Source: PALSA-505 sp036496025
GTDB taxonomy: Bacteria; Actinomycetota; Actinomycetes; Streptosporangiales; Streptosporangiaceae
Direction of reading: 5' to 3'
NCBI GenBank assembly: GCA_036496025.1
Contig: DASXLW010000245.1
Span: 1-26,769, forward strand
Length of the DNA: 26,769 nt
Numbering within the stretch: the stretch's first letter is position 1; every line of letters starts with the position of its first letter. Positions 12,901-19,514 of this stretch are shown here, one piece after another. Made by a program: the position numbers and the translations under genes. The notes beneath the pieces are model-generated. The model was not told the origin of the DNA and did no database searches. It worked only from the letters and a program-made list of their open reading frames with translations.

Positions 12901-15219
12901 TCAGCTCTCTGCCCCAGGCTGGTCCCCGGCGGGCTCGCCGACCGCCGGGCCGGCCTCCGCCGACTGCCCCGCGGCAGGCTCGACGGCCGGCTGGCCGGTG
13001 TCGGCCTGCTGCCCGGCGGGGGCCTCGCCAGCCGCGTGACCGGTGTCGGCCTGCTGCCCGGCGGGGGGAGTTCCGGCCGCGACCAGGGCCAGCACCTGGC
13101 CGGCCTCGACCTGCTGCCCGGCCGCGGCCCGCAACTCGGTCACGATGCCGGCGGCCGGGGCGGTCACCTCGTGCTCCATCTTCATCGCCTCCAGCACGAC
13201 CAGCGGCTGGCCGGCGGTGACGGCCGCGCCGGTCTCGGCCAGCACGCGGACGACCAGGCCGGGCATCGGCGCGAGCAGCGAACCGCCGCGGTCGGCTGCG
13301 GTCGGGCCGGCGAACCGCGGCACCTCGGTGAGCGACGACGAGCCGTCCGGGCCGTCCACGAAGACACTGGTACGGCTGTCCGCGGTGACCCGGTGCACCG
13401 AGTACGCCCGGCGGATCCCGTCGACCTCGAGATCGACGGTGTCCGGGGACGCGGCGTACGCGACGATCCGCGCGCCGAGCGGCTCGCCGTTGACGGTCAG
13501 CTCGGCCACCGCTCCGGTGCCGGCCCCGGACGTGGAGCCGGAGCCGGACCCGGGCTCGGAGCCAGACTCAGACCCGGAACCGGAGCCAGACGCGGGCTCG
13601 GAGCCGGGGCCGCGCAGTCGGTAGGAGACCGCATACGACTCATCGCCGGCCGAGTAGCTGACGCGCTGCGGCGCGGACGGGACGTTACGCCAGCCGGATG
13701 GCAGGGACCGCAGCACCCGGGCGGCGGCGCGGTGCGCAGCCTGGCCGGCCAGCGCCGCCGCGGCCGCGTGCCGATTCGTGACGGCGGCGGCCGAGCGGCC
13801 CAGCGCCGCCGGATCGTGCCGGGTCAGGTAGCCCGTGTCGGTGCGCCCGGCCAGGAACTCCGACTCGCCGAGGATGCCGAGCAGCAGGCTGCGGTTCGTG
13901 GTCACCCCGTGCAGCCGGGCGCCGGCCAGCGCCCGGGCCAGCCGACGGGCGGCGTCGGCGCGGGTCCGGCCGTGCGCGATCACCTTGGCCAGCAGCGCGT
14001 CGTAGTGCGGGCCGACCACCGACCCGCTGGCGTACCCGGCGTCCACCCGTACCCCCGGGCCGGCCGGGATGTCGAACCGGTACAGGGTCCCCGTGGCCGG
14101 GCGGAAGCCGGCCGGTACGTCCTCGGCGTACAGCCGGGCCTCGATCGCGTGCCCGGTGATGCGGGCCCCGGTGACCTCGGGCGGCAGCGGCTCGCCCTCG
14201 GCCAGCCGCAGCTGCAGCTCCACCAGGTCGAGCCCGGTGACCATCTCGGTCACCGGGTGCTCGACCTGCAGCCGGGTGTTGACCTCGAGGAAGTAGAAGT
14301 CGCCGGACGCGTCCAGGACGAATTCCACGGTGCCGGCCCCGGTGTACCCGATGACCTTGCCCGCGGCGACCGCCGCCTCGCCCAGCGCCTGTTGGAGCGC
14401 GGCGTCGACGGCCGGCGAAGGCGCTTCCTCGATGACCTTCTGGTAGCGGCGCTGGATCGAGCAGTCCCGCTCGAACAGGTGCACCACGGTGCCGCGGACA
14501 TCGCCGAGGATCTGCACTTCGACGTGCCGCGGGTCGGTCACGAACCGTTCCAGGAACACGGTCGGATTGCCGAACGCCGAGGCCGCTTCGCGGCTGGCCG
14601 CTGCCACCGCGCCGGCCAGCCCGCCGGGCTCGCGGACCAGCCGCATGCCGCGGCCGCCGCCGCCATAGGCGGCCTTCACCAGGAGCGGGTATCCGGTCCG
14701 CGCGCCGGCCTCGACGAGATCGGCGCCGGGCGTCACCGTGGCACCGGGCAGCACCGGCACCCCGGCCGCCGCCATCAGCGCCTTGGCTTCCAGCTTCGAG
14801 CCCATCGCGGCGATCGCGTCCGGCGGCGGCCCGACGAAGGTGATCCCGGCCGCCGCGCAGTCGCGGGCGAAGGCGGCGTTCTCGGCCAGGAACCCATAGC
14901 CGGGATGGACGGCGTCGGCCCCGGTCGCGCCGGCGGCCGCGAGGATGAGGTCGCCGCGCAGGTAGGTCTCGGCGGGCGCGGCACCGGGCAGTCGCACAGC
15001 CTCGTCCGCCTGCTGGACGAACGGCGCGCGTGCGTCGGCGTCGGAGTAGACCGCCACCGTCGCGATGCCCAGCCCGTGCGCGGTCCGCATCACCCGGGCG
15101 GCGATCTCGGCCCGGTTGGCCACCAGCAGCTTGCAGATCTGCGCCCGGCCTGGCGCGGAGCCGTTCGGGATCACGGGGCCGTTCGGGATCACGGGGCCTG
15201 ATCCGGAGTTGACGGGCAC
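12901..15219 (-). CDS. Acyl-CoA carboxylase alpha subunit (biotin carboxylase plus biotin carrier)
   Basis: 772 aa. Biotin carboxylase occupies about 27-480: KLLVANRAEIAARV, the glycine-rich ATP loop GGGGRGMR (186-193) and EVNTRLQVEHPVTE. A Ser/Gly/Glu linker (about 538-569) follows. The biotin-carrier domain has VLEAMKMEHEV with the biotin-accepting lysine at 680. It carboxylates biotin with bicarbonate and ATP; the beta subunit passes the carboxyl group to an acyl-CoA. Architecture fits methylcrotonyl-, geranyl- and other acyl-CoA carboxylases. Oddities: an N-terminal duplication (PVIPNG twice, from an 18-nt tandem repeat at about 15163-15198) and a C-terminal tail after the carrier domain made of 15-residue repeats. 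GTG 15219 lies 4 nt after the beta stop; GTGs within the duplication are alternative starts. Confidence 0.93.
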   Translation of the reverse strand: MPVNSGSGPVIPNGPVIPNGSAPGRAQICKLLVANRAEIAARVMRTAHGLGIATVAVYSDADARAPFVQQADEAVRLPGAAPAETYLRGDLILAAAGATGADAVHPGYGFLAENAAFARDCAAAGITFVGPPPDAIAAMGSKLEAKALMAAAGVPVLPGATVTPGADLVEAGARTGYPLLVKAAYGGGGRGMRLVREPGGLAGAVAAASREAASAFGNPTVFLERFVTDPRHVEVQILGDVRGTVVHLFERDCSIQRRYQKVIEEAPSPAVDAALQQALGEAAVAAGKVIGYTGAGTVEFVLDASGDFYFLEVNTRLQVEHPVTEMVTGLDLVELQLRLAEGEPLPPEVTGARITGHAIEARLYAEDVPAGFRPATGTLYRFDIPAGPGVRVDAGYASGSVVGPHYDALLAKVIAHGRTRADAARRLARALAGARLHGVTTNRSLLLGILGESEFLAGRTDTGYLTRHDPAALGRSAAAVTNRHAAAAALAGQAAHRAAARVLRSLPSGWRNVPSAPQRVSYSAGDESYAVSYRLRGPGSEPASGSGSGSESGSEPGSGSGSTSGAGTGAVAELTVNGEPLGARIVAYAASPDTVDLEVDGIRRAYSVHRVTADSRTSVFVDGPDGSSSLTEVPRFAGPTAADRGGSLLAPMPGLVVRVLAETGAAVTAGQPLVVLEAMKMEHEVTAPAAGIVTELRAAAGQQVEAGQVLALVAAGTPPAGQQADTGHAAGEAPAGQQADTGQPAVEPAAGQSAEAGPAVGEPAGDQPGAES
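12904..13067. repeat. 45-bp repeats encoding a 15-residue repeated tail of the carboxylase alpha subunit
   Basis: An identical 28-nt stretch occurs at 12995-13022 and 13040-13067, 45 nt apart. The protein reads PAGQQADTGHAAGEA, PAGQQADTGQPAVEP, AAGQSAEAGPAVGEP, then a partial copy AGDQPG before the stop. It lies beyond the biotin-carrier domain. Confidence 0.75.
13513..13612. repeat. Low-complexity GAGCCGGA-rich stretch encoding a Ser/Gly/Glu linker
   Basis: Imperfect hexamer repeats (gagccg, gacccg, gactca forms on the plus strand) encode a linker rich in SGSGSE and SEPGSG. It separates the biotin carboxylase region from the region before the biotin-carrier domain in the alpha subunit. Confidence 0.6.
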
Positions 15220-15223
15220 GCGA

Positions 15224-16825
15224 TCACATCCGGAAGACGCCGAAGCCGCGGCGCCCGGCCACGGTGTTGGAGTGGGCCGCCGACAGCGCCAGTCCGAGCA
15301 CGGTGCGGGTGTCGCGCGGGTCGATGATGCCGTCGTCGTAGAGCCGGGCGGTTACCGCGAACGCGTGTGACTCAGCGTCGATCTGCGCCTCGATGGCCGC
15401 CGCCCGGATCCGGTCCGCTTCCTCGTCGAACGAGCGCCCGGCCGCCGCCGCGCTGGCCCGGCCGACGATCGACAGCACCCCGGCCAGCTGGGCCGCGCCC
15501 ATCACCGCGAGCTTCGCGCCCGGCCAGGCGAACAGGAACCGTGGGTCATAGCCCCGGCCGGACATGCCGTAGTTGCCGGCCCCGAACGAGGAGGCCATGG
15601 TGATGGTCAGGTGTGGCACGGCGCTGTTGGTCACCGCGTTGATCATCTTCGCGCCGTCCTTGATGATGCCGCCCTGCTCGTAGCGCGCGCCGACCATGTA
15701 CCCGGTCGTGTTCTGCAGGAAGATCAGCGGCACGTCGGCCTGGTTGGCCAGCAGGATGAACTCGGTGGCCTTCTGCGACTCCTCGCTGAACAGCACGCCG
15801 CGGTGGTTGGCCAGGATGCCGACCGGGTATCCGTGCAGCCGCGCCCAGCCGGTGACCAGCGAGGTGCCGTACAGCGGCTTGTACTCGTCGAACTCGGACC
15901 CGTCCACGGTGCGGGCCAGCACCTCGCGGGGGTCGAACGGCACTTTCACGTCGGCCGGCACGATGCCCAGGATCTCGTCCGGGTCGTACCGCGGCGCGGC
16001 CGGGTTGGCGTCGGCCGGCGGCGGGCCTAGCTTGTGCCAGTTGATCCGGGCCATGATGTCGCGCCCGATCCTGATCGCGTCCTGCTCGTCGGCGGCGAAG
16101 TAGTCCGACAGCCCCGACACCCGCGAGTGCATGGCAGCCCCGCCGAGCGTCTCGTCGTCGCTCTCCTCCCCCGTGGCCATCCTCACCAGCGGCGGGCCGC
16201 CGAGGAACACCTTGGCCCGCCGGTCGACGAAGACCGAGTAGTCAGACATGCCTGGCACGTACGCCCCGCCCGCCGTCGAGTTGCCGAAGACCAGCGCGAT
16301 CGTCGGGATGCCCATCGCGGACAGTTCGGTGAGGCCTGCGAAGGTCCGGCCGCCCGGCACGAACAGGTCGAGCTGGGTCGGCAGGTCCGCGCCACCCGAC
16401 TCGACCAGGTTGATCACCGGCAGCCGGTTGGCCCTGGCGATCTCCCCGGCGCGCAGCGACTTGCGCAGCGAATAGGGGTTGACCGACCCGCCGCGGACCG
16501 TCGGGTCGTTGGCGATGATCACGCACTCCACGCCGGACACCACGCCGATCCCCGTGATCAGGCTCGCGCCGACCGTGAACTGCGTGCCGTAGGCGGCCAG
16601 CGTGGACAGCTCGAGGAACGGGCTGTCCGGATCGACCAGCAGTTCGATCCGCTCGCGGGCGAGCAGCTTGCCGCGGGCCCGGTGGCGTTGCTGGTAGCGA
16701 TCCCCGCCGCCCGCGATGGCCAGCTCTATCTGCTCGTTCAGCTGGTCCAGCAGGGCGAGCTGCGCGTTCCGGTTGGCGCGGTAGGTCTCGCCGGCGATGT
16801 CCAGGGAGGAGGTGAGGACAGCCAC
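15224..16825 (-). CDS. Acyl-CoA carboxylase beta subunit (carboxyltransferase)
   Basis: 533 aa, typical for methylcrotonyl/geranyl-type carboxyltransferase beta subunits. Motifs: RGKLLARERIELLVDPDSPFLEL near the N-terminus (given in parts: GKLLARERIE, SPFLELS), VESGGADLPTQ, GNSTAGGAYVPGMSDY, GILANHRGVLFSEES, NTTGYMVGARYEQGG and AGNYGMSGRGYDPRFLF. The enzyme transfers the carboxyl group from biotin to an acyl-CoA, usually at the gamma carbon of an alpha,beta-unsaturated branched acyl-CoA in this subgroup. Whether the substrate is methylcrotonyl-, geranyl- or another acyl-CoA cannot be told here. GTG start at 16825 with AGGAG 5 nt upstream; the TAG stop of the preceding dehydrogenase gene forms part of that site. 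Confidence 0.94.
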   Translation of the reverse strand: MAVLTSSLDIAGETYRANRNAQLALLDQLNEQIELAIAGGGDRYQQRHRARGKLLARERIELLVDPDSPFLELSTLAAYGTQFTVGASLITGIGVVSGVECVIIANDPTVRGGSVNPYSLRKSLRAGEIARANRLPVINLVESGGADLPTQLDLFVPGGRTFAGLTELSAMGIPTIALVFGNSTAGGAYVPGMSDYSVFVDRRAKVFLGGPPLVRMATGEESDDETLGGAAMHSRVSGLSDYFAADEQDAIRIGRDIMARINWHKLGPPPADANPAAPRYDPDEILGIVPADVKVPFDPREVLARTVDGSEFDEYKPLYGTSLVTGWARLHGYPVGILANHRGVLFSEESQKATEFILLANQADVPLIFLQNTTGYMVGARYEQGGIIKDGAKMINAVTNSAVPHLTITMASSFGAGNYGMSGRGYDPRFLFAWPGAKLAVMGAAQLAGVLSIVGRASAAAAGRSFDEEADRIRAAAIEAQIDAESHAFAVTARLYDDGIIDPRDTRTVLGLALSAAHSNTVAGRRGFGVFRM

Positions 16826-16833
16826 GCTATCTC

Positions 16834-17985
16834 CTAGTACGAGCGCGGCAGGCCCAGGCTGTGCTGGGCCACGAAGTTGAGGATCATCTCCCGGTTGACC
16901 GGCGCGATGCGCATCAGGCGGGCCAGGCCGAGGTAGGGCACCAGGCCGTACTCGGTGGCCAGGCCGTTGCCGCCGTGGGCCTGGATGGCCGCGTCGACCG
17001 CGGCGATGGCGGCCTCCGCGGCCGCGTACTTGGCCATGTTGGACGACTCGCCGGCGGCCAGCCGCCGGTCGTGCTGCCAGGCGGCCTGCCGGGTCATCAG
17101 CGCGGCCAGCTCGGTCTCGATCTTGGCCTTGGCCAGCGGGTGCGCCACGCCCTGGTGGGCGCCGATCGGCGTCTGCCAGACCTGGCGCTCGCTCGCGTAC
17201 CTGGCCGCCGCGCCCAGGACGTGCCGGGCGACGCCCACGCCGAGGGCGGCGCTCATGATCCGCTCAGGGTTCAGGCCGTGGAAGACCAGCCGGAAGCCGT
17301 CGCCCTGTTCCCCGATCAGCGCGCCGGGCCCGACGCGGACCTGGTCGAAGTGCAGGATGAACTGACGCTCGGGCAGCATGATGTCGACCGGCAGCACCCG
17401 GGCCTCGAACCCGGCCGCGTCGGTGGGCACCGCGAACAGCGAGAGCGAGGCGCCGCCCCGCTCGTCCTGGCCGGTGCGCGCGACCACCATCAGCGCCTCG
17501 GCCTCATCCACCCCGGAGATAAAGTGCTTGGTCCCGGTGAGCAGCCAGTCGTCACCGTCGCGCATGGCGGTCGTGGCGAGCCGGTGGGTATTGGAGCCGG
17601 CGTCCGGCTCGGTGATCGCGAAGACCATCTTGGACGTGCCGGCGGCCAGCGCGGGCAGCCACGTCTTGCGCTGCTCCTCGGTGCCGAACTCGGCGATCAC
17701 CTCGGCGCAGATCGCGGCCGACACCAGCAGCAGGAGCAGCGGGGTGCCCTGGGCGGCCAGCTCCTCTCCCACGATCGACAGTTCGGTGATGCCGCCGCCC
17801 CCGCCGCCGTACTCCTCGGGCACGTTCACCCCGATGAAGCCGGCCTCGGCCAGCCGCGACCACAGCTCGGTGCACGGCTCGCGGGCGGCGGCGTGCTCGG
17901 CGTAGTAGCGGGGACCGAAGCCGCTGGCGATGGCGCCGACCGCGGCGCGCAGATCGCGGTGCTCGTCGGTCTCGGCGAAGTCCAC
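16834..17985 (-). CDS. Acyl-CoA dehydrogenase, isovaleryl/citronellyl-type context
   Basis: 383 aa flavoprotein. FAD/substrate motifs include VFAITEPDAGSNTHR (about 121-135), TGTKHFISG and the C-terminal AHGGNGLATEYGL. The usual C-terminal catalytic glutamate of medium-chain enzymes is not apparent (IAPVNREM replaces the YEGT motif). Instead GLNPERIM has Glu241 at the place where isovaleryl-CoA dehydrogenase has its catalytic base. It would make the 2,3-enoyl-CoA that the adjoining carboxylase accepts. GTG 17985 is chosen because CAGGGAG lies 5 nt upstream and VDFAETDEHRDLR aligns with family starts; GTG 18015 is the longer option. It is followed after 8 nt by the beta subunit gene. Confidence 0.92.
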   Translation of the reverse strand: MDFAETDEHRDLRAAVGAIASGFGPRYYAEHAAAREPCTELWSRLAEAGFIGVNVPEEYGGGGGGITELSIVGEELAAQGTPLLLLLVSAAICAEVIAEFGTEEQRKTWLPALAAGTSKMVFAITEPDAGSNTHRLATTAMRDGDDWLLTGTKHFISGVDEAEALMVVARTGQDERGGASLSLFAVPTDAAGFEARVLPVDIMLPERQFILHFDQVRVGPGALIGEQGDGFRLVFHGLNPERIMSAALGVGVARHVLGAAARYASERQVWQTPIGAHQGVAHPLAKAKIETELAALMTRQAAWQHDRRLAAGESSNMAKYAAAEAAIAAVDAAIQAHGGNGLATEYGLVPYLGLARLMRIAPVNREMILNFVAQHSLGLPRSY

Positions 17986-18020
17986 GGCGGCTCCCTGCGG
18001 GTGGCGGTCGGTCACTAGCG

Positions 18021-18026
18021 ACGATA
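18021..18026 (-). promoter_or_regulatory. Possible -10 element for the dehydrogenase-carboxylase operon
   Basis: TATCGT (TANNNT form) lies in the 45-nt gap between the HAD gene and the dehydrogenase start, 5 nt before the GTG at 18015. A transcript from about 18015 would give a 30-nt leader with CAGGGAG before GTG 17985. No clear -35. Confidence 0.3.
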
Positions 18027-18030
18027 GCGC

Positions 18031-18840
18031 TCAGAGCGAGTCCGCAAAGAGCTGCTCGATGACCGCGGCCACCCCGTCCTCGTCGTTGCCCCCGATCACG
18101 TGGTCGGCCAGGGCGAGCACGGCGGGGTGCGCGTTCGCCATGCCGTACGACGTGCCCGCCCAGGCCAGCATGGGCAGGTCGTTGACCATGTCGCCGAAGG
18201 CCGCCACCTCGTGGGCCTCGACCCCCAGCCGGCCGGCCAGCGCGGCGACCGCGGTTCCCTTGCTGACCCCGGCGGCCACCGCCTCCACCAGCCCACGCCC
18301 GCCCGAGTGGAATACCGTCACGATTTCCCCGGCGGCCGGGTCGGCCAGCTCGAGCAGCTTGTCCGCGGACAGGCCCGGGTGACGGCCGAGCAGCCGCGTC
18401 GCGTCCCGGGCGAACAGCTGGTCGTCGGGCAGGTGCGGTACCTCTTCTTCCCTGACCCAGGCCCCTCGCTGGTAGACCCCGTCCCGGATCTGGCCGTCGG
18501 CGTACTCGACGGCGATCCCCAGGCCCGGTATCGCCTGGCGCAGCCGGGTCGCCGCCTCGGCTAGCTGCCGCGCCGGGATGAGCTGCTGCGCGGTCACTCC
18601 CCCGCCGCCCATGTCATAGGTCAGCGCGCCGTTGACGCAGATCACGGTGCCCTGGTAGCCGAACGGCCCGAGAACGGCCTCGGTGTACCGCGGCCGCCTG
18701 CCGGTGACGAAGACGTACCGCGCCCCGGCGGCCTCGATGCGGTCCAGGGCGGCGGCGGTCCGCGGCGAGATGGTCCCGTCGCTGCGCAGGATGGTGCCGT
18801 CAAGATCACAGGCGACAAGCCGCGGGGGGTCAGCTCTCAT
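18031..18840 (-). CDS. HAD-superfamily Cof-type phosphatase
   Basis: 269 aa, the usual length for the Cof/YbiV class. Motif I is CDLDGTIL (Asp12, Asp14), motif II VFVTGR (44-48), motif III lysine GVSKGTAV (Lys194) and motif IV FGDMVND (216-221). The large C2-type cap lies between motifs II and III. These cytoplasmic phosphatases act on sugar phosphates, nucleotides or flavin phosphates; no specific substrate is indicated. The gene is upstream of, and co-directional with, the acyl-CoA dehydrogenase, but the link to that pathway is probably only positional. ATG 18840 lacks a Shine-Dalgarno; a CAGAAT hexamer 6 nt upstream may be a -10 for a leaderless mRNA. Confidence 0.9.
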   Translation of the reverse strand: MRADPPRLVACDLDGTILRSDGTISPRTAAALDRIEAAGARYVFVTGRRPRYTEAVLGPFGYQGTVICVNGALTYDMGGGGVTAQQLIPARQLAEAATRLRQAIPGLGIAVEYADGQIRDGVYQRGAWVREEEVPHLPDDQLFARDATRLLGRHPGLSADKLLELADPAAGEIVTVFHSGGRGLVEAVAAGVSKGTAVAALAGRLGVEAHEVAAFGDMVNDLPMLAWAGTSYGMANAHPAVLALADHVIGGNDEDGVAAVIEQLFADSL

Positions 18841-18899
18841 GGCGGCATTCTGCCTGCCGCCCGCGCCGCCGCGAACTGACCCTGGGCCGGCGCCGTGGC

Positions 18900-18905
18900 T
18901 AGGCT
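18900..18905 (+). promoter_or_regulatory. Predicted -10 element, leaderless start of the RimJ-like GNAT gene
   Basis: TAGGCT (TANNNT form) ends exactly 6 nt before the ATG at 18912. There is no Shine-Dalgarno between them, so the mRNA probably begins at the start codon. Confidence 0.5.
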
Positions 18906-18911
18906 GCTGGG

Positions 18912-19496
18912 ATGGCCAGGCGCTTCGACACTATCCGCACCGAGCGGTTGCTGATGCGGCGCTGGCGAGAGGCGGACCGGGATCCGTACGCCGCGATGAA
19001 CGCCGACCCGGAGGTGATGCGCTACTTCCCGGCCCACCTGAGGCCGGACCGGGCGGGCAGCGACGCCGGCATCGACAGGATGGAGGCGCTGTTCGACCGG
19101 CAGGGGTTCGGGTTGTGGGCGCTGGAGCTGGCCGGCACGGGTGAATTCCTGGGTTTCACCGGCCTCAACCCGATGCCCTATGGGGTCCCGGGCGCCGGCG
19201 GCATGGAGGTGGGCTGGCGGCTGGCCCAGCGCGCCTGGCACCACGGGTACGCCACCGAAGCCGCCACCGCCGCGGCGGGCGTGGCCTTCGACGGAGTCGG
19301 CCTGGACGAGCTGTGGTCGATGACGGCGGTGCTCAACACGCCGTCGCAGGCGGTCATGCGGCGCATCGGGATGACCCGGTACGCCCATTTCGAGCATCCG
19401 CGGGTCGAGCCCGGCCACCGGCTCCGCCCGCACGTGGTGTTCCGGAAGCAGCGCCCGCGGGCGGGTGACGGGCCGGCCATGCCCCGTTCGGAATGA
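18912..19496 (+). CDS. GNAT N-acetyltransferase, RimJ/RimL type
   Basis: 194 aa. The N-terminus IRTERLLMRRWREADRDP is the standard opening of RimJ/RimL-like acetyltransferases. The acetyl-CoA binding segment is VGWRLAQRAWHHGYATEAATA (100-120), with the Q/RxxGxG/A loop in the RAWHHGYA form. NTPSQAVMRRIGM (142-154) is the conserved late motif. Related enzymes acetylate ribosomal protein N-termini, antibiotics or small amines; the target here is unknown. It diverges from the HAD gene and converges on the M1 peptidase gene with an 18-nt gap. The last 15 residues are a low-complexity tail. Confidence 0.88.
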   Translation: MARRFDTIRTERLLMRRWREADRDPYAAMNADPEVMRYFPAHLRPDRAGSDAGIDRMEALFDRQGFGLWALELAGTGEFLGFTGLNPMPYGVPGAGGMEVGWRLAQRAWHHGYATEAATAAAGVAFDGVGLDELWSMTAVLNTPSQAVMRRIGMTRYAHFEHPRVEPGHRLRPHVVFRKQRPRAGDGPAMPRSE

Positions 19497-19514
19497 ATGG
19501 GGGCGGCAGCCCGG

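Noticed and set aside
12208..15201. Very long plus-strand open frame (997 codons) opposite the DinB and carboxylase alpha genes
   Set aside because: Both opposing minus-strand genes have full family motifs and ribosome binding sites. This frame is a GC-bias shadow with low-complexity Gly/Arg/His content.
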